Shown here one piece after another: positions 11,901-24,200 of a stretch of 64,000 bases of DNA (positions are counted from its first letter, which is position 1; every line of letters begins with the position of its first letter). The notes under the pieces were generated by a model. It was given only the letters and a program-made list of their open reading frames with translations, ran no database searches and had not been told where the DNA came from. The stretch covers positions 22,314,309-22,378,308 of the forward strand of contig OW203766.1 of NCBI GenBank assembly GCA_934045905.1, in the 5' to 3' direction. A program made the position numbers and the translations under genes. Source of the stretch: Leuctra nigra. Taxonomy: Eukaryota; Arthropoda; Insecta; Plecoptera; Leuctridae.

Positions 11901-12468
11901 TACAATAATAATAAATATTACAATATTTATATAAAATACAATAAATACAATATATTGAGTTACCTACTATTTTTCACATTACATCCACTAATTTACAGAC
12001 GACGCTGCCAGTGACAAGGTCGACAGCGATGGCGACGACGGGAACAAAAGCGACGCAGGTGGAAGTGAGAAGGGGAAGCCGGGCAGCGACGACGAGAAAG
12101 CCAATTCCAGGAGTTCTGGTTCACGAAACTCCTCTCCAGGCAGCGGCAAGTCAAGGTCACGCTCCAACAGCCCGGCAAAGAGCTCACATTCACGACAGTC
12201 TCGCTCACGTTCTCAGAGCCAGGCAAAGAGCAATCGTTCGGCCTCTGGTAGCCGGTCTCGCTCCGGTAGCCCAGCTAAGAGCACCCGCTCTCACTCCGTT
12301 AGTCCCTCGAAGAGTGCTCGTTCACATTCGGGCAGCCCTGCAGCAACTCCTGATAAAGGAACACGCTCAAGATCAGAATCTGTGGCGAAAAGTGGTAGGA
12401 GTAGCGCCAGCGGTAGTGGGAGCGGAAGTGGTAGCAGTAGTGGCAGTGGTAGTGATAGTGATGTCTAG
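8944..12468 (+). CDS. PAF1: RNA polymerase II-associated factor 1 (PAF1 complex), 4 exons, 550 aa
   Basis: Exons 8944-9011, 10294-10386, 10511-11532 and 11999-12468, phases 2, 2, 1, total 551 codons with stop (human PAF1 is 531 aa). The product is the scaffold of the PAF1 complex, which travels with elongating RNA polymerase II and supports H2B ubiquitylation and H3K4/K79 methylation. Conserved PAF1 features are visible: the N-terminal [18 protein letters not shown] block, [10 protein letters not shown] near residue 130, the [18 protein letters not shown] block, and the [13 protein letters not shown] region. A poly-Glu run precedes exon 4. Exon 4 is an SR/SG-rich disordered tail (about residues 395-550) ending in Ser-Gly repeats. 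Start chosen as the first ATG after the divergent promoter. Confidence 0.95.
9563..9707. mobile_element. 90-bp TA-flanked palindromic MITE between 25-bp direct repeats
   Basis: Positions 9594-9683 begin CAGTGAGATTCAGA and end with TCTGAATCTCACTG, flanked by TA. The 25 bases at 9563-9587 (GTACCTACTTTTACAGATGG and onward) recur exactly at 9683-9707, outside the element's right end. This is in PAF1 intron 1. The long direct repeat is more than a TA duplication can explain and suggests slippage or repair during insertion or excision. Confidence 0.65.
9972..10138. repeat. Imperfect inverted repeat in PAF1 intron 1
   Basis: CCGTGGCTGGAAC near 10007 is answered by GTTCCAGCCACGG near 10095, with further pairing outwards (GGTTGCA/TGCAAC, GGTATCAC/GTGATGCC). 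Probably an old MITE; no target duplication identified. Confidence 0.45.
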
Positions 12469-12593
12469 TATATTAAAGCCTACATATTGTTCAATTTTTT
12501 TCCCCCAAATCAATTATCATTTCTGAGCTTGTTTGAAATGGAAATATTTTTATTTGTCGTAACTGTGAAAGCTTGTGTTGGTTGTGTAGAAAT

Positions 12594-12604
12594 AATAAAA
12601 TAAA
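12594..12604 (+). terminator. Candidate polyadenylation signals of PAF1
   Basis: Two overlapping AATAAA hexamers lie 126-136 bp after the PAF1 stop codon. This is a typical 3' UTR length for a compact arthropod gene. Confidence 0.6.
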
Positions 12605-12808
12605 AATCTCTGCTGCTTGAAAAAAGCTTTTAATCCCTTCCTTAACAATATGTCATACTGTTTGGTTTTATAAAATCTAGAAAGAGAAATAATTTCTTGT
12701 GAACTTTAAAGTCGGTAAAATAGTTCTTGGGGACTTTTCTCAAGGTTTATAGAATGTGCAACCTACGTGGTATAAAGGTGGCTGTGTACTGTACAGGCCG
12801 TACGTCCG

Positions 12809-12846
12809 TCAGTCAGTTCCAGATGTTTTCTTGCAAAATGGCGGCT
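12809..12846 (+). promoter_or_regulatory. Candidate initiator and YY1/Pho-type site of the PPP1R37-like gene
   Basis: TCAGTC (12809-12814) and TCAGTT (12813-12818) match the arthropod initiator TCAGTY. AAAATGGCGGC (12835-12845) just downstream matches the YY1/Pleiohomeotic motif typically found at or just after start sites. The first coding ATG follows at 12970. Position and motif pair well, but there is no transcript evidence. Confidence 0.5.
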
Positions 12847-12969
12847 ACTACTTGTTTGATTTCTCGAAGGTCTGAAGTGGCCTGACAGTTTATTTGCAAT
12901 GTGTGACAAAATAGTGTATTAATCGGTGTTAATCATCGTGTAAATTAACTTAATGTTTTGCTGTGAAAG

Positions 12970-15900
12970 ATGAATGAACATTTGAGTTCACTTTCACAGC
13001 AACAAAGCGATTCATCTCCGACCTTGAGGAATATGGCTTCATGTATTCGCGATCCTTCAAAACACAGTGAAGGCAATGACTCTCCCTCACGCAGAGTAAC
13101 TTTTCCTGATGAAGACAGTAAACTTATCACAGGGTACATGGAACCAGAGAGTCCGTGGAAATTTGGTAAGTAACAACTATTTATATTTAAGTAATTTATG
13201 GGGTGCTAACCTAGGTTCATATTACGGGGTAGATCCTAGGCATAAAGTACCTACCATGGCCTCTATTGCCCTAGATTCTTTCAGGGACTGACCTTTGCAA
13301 ACATTTAATAAAATTAGTTTCTAACCATTGATAAATGTGTTTACGTGTAATATTAATTTGGTTTACAGAGCACATTTAAGCTCTATCTAACTAGAAACCT
13401 GTCGTCAGTTAATGATAATTAGTTAAGACTCTTTACAGATTACAATGCAAAGTGTCCATTGTGCAAACACTTGTTTTCTACAGTTCTGTCTACCTATTAT
13501 TACTAATAACTACTTTTACATATTGGAATAAATTACATAACAGATATCAATTAGTATGTATGGTATAATGATTAATGAATATATCGTGCATATTCCTGGT
13601 TCAATTAATTTGATTGTGTATAGATATTGATTGGATTGCATGCAACAACTTCAATACCTAGTAATTAATTAATTTCTCTTTTCTACTCTTTTTCATGAGC
13701 ATGTCTAATTTGATGATTTTGTAAAAGTAATGCTGGCATTTCAAAAGAATGAATTTAAAGTCGGTAGTTAGGTACCTCTACCAAAGTTTAAATAAATAGG
13801 TACTTAGTCTTAAAAATAACACTGTACCTACAGTCGGGGCTCCGAGTGTTTGAACTCTCAACAGAATGCGCTGTTAGGCAGTTTTTCTGCTAGGCCGAGA
13901 AAGACTTCATTGCGCGCTCACCGTCCAATGACGTCTTTCTCCGCATAACGAAGTGACGGTGGCTACATCTGGTGAGAGTTCAAACACTCGGCGCCCCGAC
14001 TCTAGAATTCTATAGCTAGAATGTACTAACCTGTTGTAGGTATTATGATCTTTTTCAAGAGTCATCACAATATTTTGCAGTATATTTTCTTATAGATGTG
14101 ATATCGTTTTTGTGTGGCAACAGACCAACTGTAATTTCTTACAATAATAAAGAAGCGTTATCATTATGACTATTTTATCGAAAATGAATCCTCTAACAGA
14201 ATTCCTTTTCCCAGACCTTAATATATAATTTCAGAGTGACACGGACACATATTGTTGAGAAAGCTTCACAAAGGACACTCACTTTATGTGTTTTTGTTGC
14301 TGTGGCAAAACCGGACTGATTTTAACAACAAAATATTTCACATGAGAGATGTGATTATGCGATGCATTGGTACTCTCAGCAGCTCGGTTACAAGCGAAAA
14401 GTTCAAAACGGATCGGTTTCACCTCGGTGGCAAAAATGCATAATGTGACTCATTCAAGAAAAAAAGGATTTTACGTTTGTAGTATTTTGAAGGAGGTAGT
14501 AGGTACCTCTACCTATTACCTACCTACCAACTGGATATGGACTACGGTTCAGGTTCTATAATTTAACCAGACTAGAAGACTTTTAATGGCATGAGTTTGG
14601 AAAGCCAAATAAGTACGTTATTGACATTTATTTTATTGAAAATTTACTTTAACATTAACTGTCATAATTTCCAACAGATTGTGCTTGTACAGAAGACCTA
14701 GTTTCACTTTACAAAGCTTCCTGCGAGAAACACTGTACAGAACCGTTGACTAAAGTAGTAGTGCAACTTCAGGTAAGGAGCTTTGATGCTAAATGTTGTA
14801 GGTACCTAGATTACCTATAGAATTTGAGATGAATTTACTCAGATGTGTTTATTTGTAGAAAGTGGACCTGGATTTGGATCGCAATGAATTGTTCAGTCTG
14901 AAGGGTGAACCATTGAATGCAATTCAGTTTGAGCCATTAGAAGAAATACTCAAGAGGATTCAGTTCAAAAGCATTGATGTAGAAGGAACGGCTCTTAACG
15001 ACGAGTCATCAGTCGCACTCTTCGATATGTTGGAATATTATGAGTCAACAAATTATCTTAACATCTCTTCGAATAAGGACATTGGTAGCCGAGGCTGGCA
15101 TGCTTGCTCAAGAATGATTAAAAAGGTAAGGTATTTCATGGTGGACCATTTATTGAAAAATCCTCTGCAAGAGTATTTTTTCTAACTAATGTGTTTTCAT
15201 TTGTTTGATAATTTAGACACAGAGCTTAGAAAGACTTGATGCCAAGAATGTGATACTCAACGAACAACATATGCCAATATTGGCACGTGCTCTGCGCATC
15301 ACGACACAATTGCAAGTGCTCAAACTAGAAAACTGCTGGCTTTCCGGACGCCCGATCATCATTCTCGGTATGTTGATTCCCGTAACAAAACTGCATCGTC
15401 TGTTATCTTCATTACTCGGTCATTAGTGTTAAATAAAAAAATAAGTTTTTCTGTGACTGACTCTTTTTAAAGGGGACACACACTTATGAAGTAGGAGTAG
15501 GGATGGCACTTTTACCGGTTCTGAAAAAATCGGTAAATTTTGAAAAATGATGACAGATACCAAATCACTACTATACCAAATACAAAAATGACCCTACTTT
15601 ATTATTTGACCCATTTACAAAGATTACCAGTCAGGAAAATAACAATACATCTATAATCAATGTTAATAATTACAATACTGATATTGATAAGGGATGATAA
15701 AGCTGATCAAAATAACTTATGGCAGATTAGCTAATTAATTCGACCAATCTAGTGATATTCTCCCATATGAGGAATTTTCGACCATACCAATTTGATCAAG
15801 TTACAATCGCTATGCTGTGTCTGATAAACAAGCAAACCTGAACAAAGATTTCGACATTGGAAGTGATCGTATAAGGAATTATCATTCAGATTGATTGAGG

Positions 15901-18900
15901 ACCACCAAAAATCAACGTAAAATATGCCCAACTGCTAATTGTTGTCACGCTGAAGTTAACTTGTAGTTATTAGTACCTACTTAAATTTTGATATCTCCAT
16001 TCATACATTCAAAAGGATTAAAAAAAAAAATTTACAATTTTTTTTACCGGTAAATTGATATTTGGTAAATTTACCTTAATTTACCGGTAAATTTTACTAA
16101 GTGCCATCCCTAAGTAGGAGGAAATAAAAACCCACTACTGAAAATCACAGGCAGCCTCATGCTCAAAAGAATTTCCAGATTTATCGACACAGAGTCTACT
16201 GGATTCCGTCCATAAGGTTATTTATTAGCTCGCGGTCTTGTGGTGTTGAGGACTGACATCTGCAAATATCTACTTGCGGACACAACTTCTTTTGAGCATG
16301 AGGCTGAGGGCCTTCTAAATTTGGGTCTTTGAGAGTGATACATACAAACTTATTTTTGTTTAGATTTACCTTTTCTAAATGGATTTGATTTTTGTAATAG
16401 GCCATTTAAGAAAGTCAGTGCGCATGCGATAAAGCCTGGCAGGTCCACAGCCGTGTAGTGACTAGTGTCTGTTTGGTGTCTGTCATATTGTACGTGTTGT
16501 GTTCGAAAAGGCTGTGGGTGGGATGACGTCACGCCGAGTCCTTTGAAGTGCGCACTGCGCATGCGTTTAAGCCTGATAACATTAGTACCACACTTCACCA
16601 ACAGATGTATCTTTAGTCTTTTACAAAGTAAATGGCCTATTCCATGTGAAATATGGTTTTGTACCACCACAAATAATTATTCAGTAGAATGAAAATTTGC
16701 AGTAGACCAACGGAGCAAATTTGAACAAAATTGAATTATTGTGAGAAATGAATAGTGATGATGAAATGATTGCTCCTCTCGACAGCTGCTGCTCTCCGTT
16801 TAAACACTGGCCTCAAAGAGCTTCACTTGGCTGACAATGATCTGGGGACCACCGATGCCATCCACCTCGCCAGTATACTCCGGTCTAATTACTCGCTGCA
16901 ACTTCTCGACGTCAGCAACAACAACATTCAAGACGCCGGTGTCAGCCACATATCCGATGGCCTCGTGGATCAAGTGCCGACATCGGCAAGTCCTGGTGCA
17001 GGTACGCACACTGATAGCCTGATATTTATCCCCACTTAATTGCATTGCTATTGAATCCTCGCAGTACTGCAATATGTGCAAAGACCTACATTATTAATTT
17101 CAATGCAGGCATAATTTAGGAAATTTTTAAAATACTGTTGAATTGACATGGAGTGAAACATGATCATAGAAAGACTGGTAGAATGATACATTACCTATTT
17201 CAACAGAAATACATGTAGTAGGTAGGGATGGAAATTGACCGGTCAAATGACCTCGTACATCCCTAGTAGTAGGTAAAGTAAATTATGTAAATCAAATGTG
17301 AATTTGTTGCAGGCTTGATGAAATTTTGCAATGTACCTACTATTGATTTTTTGTGTGTAGGTAAGGTACTACCAAAATAAATTGATCTTGATTTGTAATT
17401 GTTTATATCTTCACGATTCAATTTGCGACAATATTTTGAACCAGTAGGTAACTGTAGAATGATGCCAAAGCTACCTACATAATTAAATAGCATAGTACCT
17501 CGAATGATTCCATAATTGTGATTACAATCTAGTCATCCTAAACTATTTGCATTGTGGAGTAAAATCATCTTTGACTGAATTCCAGGCCTCGGCATTCTGG
17601 TGCTCTGGAACAATCGGCTTACTCGCAACTGCTCCAAGCACTTTGCTCGGGCACTTTCCCACAGCAGAACGCTCGGCATGCTTAACATCGGCCACAATGT
17701 CCTCACCAACGAATCTCTGCACGTCATTAAAGACTCACTCCAGCAAAATCGAACTCTTCTGCGATTAGGTAGGTGTATAATTCGTGGGTTCTCCAGCTTG
17801 ATGAGTTAGTAAAGGCTTCGTGCAATTATTTGACCCAATAACAAACTGTATTCTACTTGATTATGTCGGGTTCAACTAGTGAGGACATAAGTCATGTCTT
17901 TATATGTCTATTCTTATCAAAACTACAGATAAGGCTGCAATATGACTAGTACTATTTATGGTCCTTTTCTGATCTTCCTATTTATCTTCTTGATTACCAA
18001 ATTACTCTGATCTGCAGTAAAAAATGAATGAGTTTGTTTGTATTATTAGCTTTATAACCTTGTAATAAAGCAGTAATTACTAGACTAATGGCTAATAAAT
18101 AATAATGAGTGATCTACAATCGTTGCAATAGCTTCGTTGTGCAAACGGTAATTATTTTTTACCCATTCATTTAGAGCCAATCAACTCGAGACAAACAAGA
18201 AACTAGAAGTAATTTTGCAAGTTACTGCTATAGTAGGTACTATGTACACACATAAGTAGAGGCACTGATTTTTCGCATTAGAAATGTGATAAAAAAGAGT
18301 ACTTTATTTTCATGTACACTTGGCCAAACAAAACTTGAACTTTCAATAAATCTGATAAGCTGATAAAAATAAGATCGCAACATCAGAATTCAGTCTAAGC
18401 GATCTCATTGTCTCACTCTAGTAGGTGACCTCACATTTCAATGATAATAACAAGCTTTGATTGGTTTATGGGACATGACCAGCAGTCATTCAAATTTGGT
18501 CAACGTTCAAGTTTTGTTTGGCCGAGTGTACATATTATATTTTCAACTTTGTTTACGTTTCAGGATGTTTCTCTGCATATTCAGGGGTTTTTATTTTCAC
18601 AAATTAATGCGAAGAAGTGCATAAGTAGAAAAACATATATGTACTGTAACTACAAGTTATAAATTCAAGAAATTATTAAAATTATTGCATGCTGACTTTA
18701 ATTCTACTTCTTCTTCTTCTTCTTCTTCTGCTCTAAGCTTCCAGCTTGTTCCTTATTGCATGGCCTCCTTCCATCTTTTCCTTGGTCGTCCCACATTTCT
18801 ATTCCCAACAGGCCTTCCATCTTTTGCTTTCCTCACAATTCTGTCTCCTCCCATTCTCTCTACATGCTCATTCCATTGCCGACGCCTCTTCTTCACCCAT

Positions 18901-21214
18901 TAATTAATATCTAAATGATTCTACTTTAAACTAGTAAATTAACATATTAGTTTCATAATGACTAATGAATATTAGAGAAGGGATGATTCCAATTTTTCAC
19001 CAATCCAATTCTTTAGTATTTATTTAACTAAATAAAGAGTTAGTATTTATTTTTCAATTTTATTAAATAGAGCATTTTGTCATTTCACACTCGACAATTA
19101 TCAGAATATTATTTTTTCACTGCCTAACAAGAACAACAGCCATTTTACTTTCCCTTAAGGTTGTAAAGTACAAATGCAGTATTGACCAAATATTTGTCTA
19201 CATGTTTTGAGGTTTCTATCTGAAAGTAACAATAATCGTTGGTTGTTAAAGAGCATTGCTAGAAAGCTGACAACTTGTTTTTAAACAGGAATGCAGTCCA
19301 CTCATCTGACAAGCGAAGGTGCGATCGCCCTGGCTGAGTGCATCGCAGACCATCCGGTGATTCAGCGCATCGACTTGAGAGACAACAACCTCGAAGTTGC
19401 GGGATTGATGGCTTTGACACTGTCGATGAAGGTCAACAGTAGCGTCACTCAATTAGACATCGATGATACGCCCAAGAAGAAACTGGTATGCCCAAGCTCA
19501 CTTTCCACTTATGTATATATATATTTTGAACTCAACAAATAATTTGTTATTTCATAAAGTTAATTTATTTATTTTTACTCCATATTTGGGTAGAATATCC
19601 AAATCCCAATCTATTCAATATGGAAAAGTCAGGATGAACAAAATATTTTGATGAGGTATTACAGTTTCAAATGAATGACACCTTAAAACTAAAAACATGC
19701 TGGTTGGTAGTAAATTTGATTCGTGTGAAAACGAAATTGCTAAGTGGGAAATCTACACAATCTACAACCCATGACAAACATAAACTTTAATCACATCTTT
19801 GGAGTTGTTCTCTTTTTTTTAATCCAATCCAATTGTGTTTTCATAATTGAATGATTCTATTGTAATTACCTCTGTCCAGGAAAATGCCGAGGCTGAGCAG
19901 TATCGACTTCTGTTGTCCGAGCTGCGAGGATATTGCACACGGAATGAGCAAGCTCCTCAAGAAGATCTCGACACGGTCAATGACGAGCACGGGACACCCG
20001 AGCGGCGCGTTCGTCTGCAGAGCATCACTTCGCGCAAGATCTCGCTGACCTGTGAGACACTTCTCCGCAGCTGCGCTCCTCCAGAAGTCGTCACCCCGCA
20101 GTTTCTCGCAGAGCCCAAGCGCTCCGGCGGTAGGCTACGCAGTCCTGCACCTAGCCCTATTCCATCTCCCATCTCCAGCCCCCTCCCGAGTCCGTCGCGC
20201 AACAGATTCTCTGTGGTGAAGGTATCGGAAGGTGCTCACCTCAGTCCAAGCACGTCCGAGTCCAGCTCTCCGGTCACTCCTTCCGCTTCCCCATCCCACA
20301 CTTTCTTCCCGTCGCCTTCCAATTCTCGCTTCCACGTCTCTAAGGTGGAAGTAGACCCTTGTCCACCGTTAATTACGAGTCCTTCAGGCAGCAATGTCAC
20401 TGTCGGGTTTAGTTTCGACGTTGAAACTAGTGCATCTATTGATGCAACTCCACTTAGTCTGAATCCCAGTATTATGCACGGAACTCCCTCCATACCCGAG
20501 ATCTGTGTTCGAGACGCGAGCTATGACCTTCAGGGGTGCTCACAAGACATTTCCGTAGCTGTAAAACATGGCCCTATGAACGAAGATAAGACTGACAGTT
20601 TTGAAGACCCCGACTCAGAAGTGAAACGAATTATGGATACTGCTGACGAGAGAGATAGAGACTCTGCAGCGATCTCTCACAACTACCAAAAATGGAATGG
20701 CTTCACTGACCAAAGTTCATTACATGATAGCCCATTAAACAATCTGGAATGTAGACAAAATGATGTTCCGATTGCAACTCCCAGGGTACCAATCGCTTCT
20801 ACTTCCTCTCAGAGATCTCGCAAGATCTCTTGGATAGCTCCAGAGCCCGTAGACGATAAACTTCCAACTAGTCTCGAAAGGTTAATCGGACTGTTTAATC
20901 CAAGCGGATTTTTCAACAAATCTCAACCGCAAAATAGAAACGTGACTGCAATTCCAGAACAACCAGCAGACTTCCCTCTTTCCTCTGACTTCAATAAATC
21001 ATTTGATAAGTTGACTTTTTCTTCATCCGAAAAGACAATCAAAGACGAACTTACAATAGAGAGCCAAGATACGAGCAGTCGTAGTCCTTGTCCTGATTTT
21101 ATTAATAATAACAATGATTCTCCCGAAGTGGTTGTAAATCCTCTTTTAATCGGCACAGTAGAAATGTGCTCTCCTGAAGCGGCCTTTGTTCCCTCGGAAG
21201 TCGATATCCCGTAG
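12970..21214 (+). CDS. PPP1R37: Protein phosphatase 1 regulatory subunit 37-like (LRR protein), 8 exons, 879 aa
   Basis: Exons 12970-13165, 14678-14772, 14859-15125, 15217-15367, 16786-17001, 17586-17768, 19289-19485, 19880-21214; phases 1, 0, 0, 1, 1, 1, 0; 880 codons with stop. In mammals PPP1R37 (LRRC68) binds and inhibits PP1. The N-terminus has an RVTF motif (residues 42-45) of the RVxF PP1-docking type in the conserved context RRVTFPDED, followed by EPESPW. Leucine-rich repeats of the ribonuclease-inhibitor type run from about residue 150 to 430 (LKELHLADNDL, LQLLDVSNNNIQDAGV, LVLWNNRLT, IDLRDNNLEVAGLMAL). The large last exon encodes a disordered Ser/Pro-rich tail longer than the mammalian one. 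A GLFNPSGFF patch near residue 780 may be a conserved short motif. Confidence 0.9.
13831..14002. mobile_element. TA-type MITE, 172 bp, PPP1R37 intron 1
   Basis: CAGTCGGGGC at the left and GCCCCGACT at the right are inverted. The next inner 20 bp pair (GAGTGTTTGAACTCTC with its complement). TA lies on both sides (13829-13830 and 14003-14004). The centre carries a GGCCGAGAAAGAC / GTCTTTCTC hairpin shared with the element at 54361-54541, so the two belong to one family. Confidence 0.75.
15498..16112. mobile_element. hAT-like element, 615 bp, TSD AGTAGGAG
   Basis: Ends TAGGGATGGCACTTTTACCGG and its inverted form AGTGCCATCCCTA, with perfect 8-bp duplications at 15490-15497 and 16113-16120. The ends are rich in ACCGGT/TTTACC motifs. 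No ORF. It lies in PPP1R37 intron 4. Confidence 0.9.
16385..16640. repeat. Inverted repeat (foldback) in PPP1R37 intron 4
   Basis: AATAGGCCATTTA at the left is answered by AAATGGCCTATT at the right, and each arm carries GCGCATGCG followed or preceded by AAGCCT. A MITE is likely; no target duplication was proven. Confidence 0.5.
17223..17265. mobile_element. Minimal 43-bp hAT-like element, TSD GTAGTAGG
   Basis: TAGGGATG at the left and CATCCCTA at the right enclose only 43 bp, including ACCGGT in the middle. They are bounded by perfect 8-bp duplications (17215-17222 and 17266-17273). The termini match the element at 15498-16112, so this looks like an extreme internal-deletion derivative of that family. 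Confidence 0.75.
18317..18528. mobile_element. TA-type MITE, 212 bp, PPP1R37 intron 6
   Basis: CACTTGGCCAAACAAAACTT at the left and its inverted counterpart ending GGCCGAGTG at the right, flanked by TA (18315-18316, 18529-18530). A 210-bp relative in opposite orientation lies at 28551-28760. A degraded fragment of the same family is recognisable near 5245-5320. Confidence 0.85.
18706..18903 (-). mobile_element. 5'-truncated LINE tail encoding a reverse-transcriptase C-terminus
   Basis: The minus strand from about 18902 to the TAA at 18755-18753 encodes RRRQWNEHVERM, an acidic/basic linker, then VGRPRKRWKEAMQ. This is the C-terminal signature of many insect non-LTR ORF2 proteins (RW..HV.RM ... 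GRPR..W). A short 3' UTR and a (GAA)n tail (TTC repeats at 18706-18728 on the plus strand) follow. Only the last 50 or so codons survive, the usual 5' truncation of LINE insertions. Confidence 0.7.
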
Positions 21215-24200
21215 TTGTCAACTTGTGTATATTACAGGGTGGATCATAGAGTTGGTGCAGATGAATGTATTTTCTATTGGAACTTTACTTAGAAAATATG
21301 TTAGTTTAGGTTGTTTATTGAATTAGTAGATAAGTATTATATAAGAAAGAATATTGATCTATCTACATTTATCATAAGGACAACTGCAATCAAATAACTT
21401 ATGATGAAAACTGTGTCTTTTGATGCAATTAATCGGGGTATTTTAGTGCACACATGAATATTGACCAATTTAGGTGAAGTGGGGTTGGTATATGCACGAT
21501 AACATAGGTATTTCATATTTCATGTTGGTACATTAAAACCTCCTAACTATGTAGGTTCTAGCGTTAAGTTTTTGTTTAGATGAATTTATTCTGTGATTCA
21601 AAATGTAGCTAGGTTTATTACGTCTGAATTTAGGTAGAAGTGTTTTTCGTTCTGCGAACATATTCATAACATGGAATTTCTTACAATATATAGTAACAAA
21701 ATTTACTCTATATATTATTAATATTATCCAATGGTGTTTGTACTACCCTAGACTCGAAAATTAGTTGCTTACCTGTGATATCTAATGGACCAAGCAAAAT
21801 AGTTTCGAATCAAGGGTTGTACTAGATAACGACTGTCAATATCTGTACTTCATATCGTGGTTCCTTATATAACTGTCTTATTATTTCCGTAATGTGTTAA
21901 TTATCATGAATAATTGTGCACTGCATACTAATTTATTTGTTACTTCAGTTAACGAACTTTACGAACTAATCAATTATTCTGAGGGTTTAAAAATGTTCTC
22001 AGGGCTTATTGCAATTGCAAGGGCCAAAGACATGCAGTTATGACTAGACATGTAACTGCAATGCAAACGCAACATTTGTATTACCACGTGGACCAATGAT
22101 GGGTCGAACTTTATCACTGAAGTTAAGTTTATTAGGACTAAGTAGATATCGTACTCTGGCATTGACCAGTTGCAGTGACGAACAAGCGAGATTTAAAATG
22201 TTGAGAATTTAATTTGTGTTTCCTAATTGTGTGTCGAGGCCGGTTAATAATATTCCTTAATCAAAGCATTAAATTGTTGTTTCATTTGATGCATTTTTAA
22301 ATATTGTATTCACAAGACCAAGACTTGATTGCCAATACGTTTCTGTGAGCAGCTTCCTAGTATAAATTTGTATGCCACTTAACGCAATATTATTACAGTT
22401 AAATTTGATGAAACTAAATGAACTAAAATTCAGAGCCAATAGTGTCGCTGGGGCTTATTCATTCAACTGCAACTGGCCAACTGAATCTTGTTTGATTGTA
22501 AATGTTTCTGCATAGTATCTACTAGCTACCTAATGGATATGTATTGTCGTATCAAATAGTTTTTTGTCCGTTTCATTCTGCTGTACGTTTGGATTGTCTA
22601 GGCAGCTGGTATTGAATGATGTTAAATATGTACTACATACTACTTTTCTCTTATTGGAGGTTTGTTAGTTCAAGAATTTTATTCTTTCTTTTTCTGGCAT
22701 CTTGTTTACTAAACCTGAATTACAGATGAATTTATTAGCCCAGTTGCAATTGTGTTTGTAGGTAAATGATATAATTAATTTGTGGGTTTAGAAAGAATCA
22801 TTGTTATCACCCACAATTTTATTTTCTTGACACTGTAGTGTTTGGAGAAATTGACATAGGTAGTCATTGATTGACCTGATGAATGATGACTTTTTCACAA
22901 TTGAAATATTATAAGAGCTGTTAAGTCGTCAAGCTGGGAGGTGCTATGAATGAGTGATAAATCACGTGGTTTACTGGAAATGTGGATGTCCTCAAACTGT
23001 GAATAGATTAATTTTTATATTCAAAATCTTTGTTATATATTAATTATTCAGAAATCAGAATTAGGTAGGTACTTAAATTAATGGTTAGTCAATAAGTGTA
23101 CATTATAACGGGGCACTCTGATTGATAAAGATACACAGAATGATATTTTTTAAACTTGAAATGTTCTGTATGTATAGAATTCAATCTATGAAGTACCCAA
23201 GTTGAAGTCAACGTGTTGTATTATTAGAATTAAGCTATTGTACTTCAAATTCACACTGTGTTTGTCTTAAGTTACATTTTGCCTAGATATCCCTGTCGAA
23301 AGTACAATCGTGTACATTTTAATACCAATTTAAATTTCTGTTGGAATATTTTGTTGGTTTGTTTTATACGCAAATGATGTTCCATTGTTGTATTATTTAA
23401 TAGGTGAATTAACCGAGGAATTAGCTAGAACTAGAATATATGGTATATCACGATTTACGAACTTTTAAATGTTTGTGCTGTGTGATAAAGAAATTTAAAT
23501 ATATTTTAAGTGTGATACTATCTTTATGTATTTTGATTTTTGTTATTGTCCTGTAGCAGGCAAATCCATACAACGATCTGCGCTTTTCTCCTCTTGTTCA
23601 CTCTGTCAATGTAATGTAATAATAATCAGGGCCGGCCCGTGACTTTTCAGCGCCCTGGGCAAGACATTTTTTGGCGCCTCCCCCCCCCCCCCCCCCCTTT
23701 TCCGGTATACTATATCGCCCGTGTACAATAGGGGTCCAGGGGGCACAACCCTGATTTTTTTTGTATTTTTTATTTGAATTGTATTTTTATGCATTTTAGA
23801 GACTAAGCTTTCCTAGTTCCCTAGTATTTTATATACACACGCATTTACTATCATACGCACATATTGAGAAATAACAGATGACATGTTCTGTGTTTTATCC
23901 AGATCAGTTTTAACCCTTTAAGGTAGTACCTTCATTATACATATACAAAAAAATTAAAATCTTGAAATTACAAGTTCAGAAAACGTTTTGCTACATTTCA
24001 ACTAGGTATATTTAAGTATAAATGAATCATAAAATGTAATTTAACTTGCAACCCCTGTCGTATAGCGAGGTTTCAATTTATTGCCTTCCGAGAATGAACA
24101 AAACTGTAACACAGGAGGTATAGGGAAATCATTTAGTTTTTGGTTGATAACTTTCATTCCTAATAGAATGTCCAACTATCTATCTAGAAATCAGTTTTTT

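Noticed and set aside
23628..23760. Complete hAT element beginning CAGGGCCGGCCCGTG
   Set aside because: A CCCTG end exists but the flanks show no 8-bp duplication; only a left-end fragment is supported.
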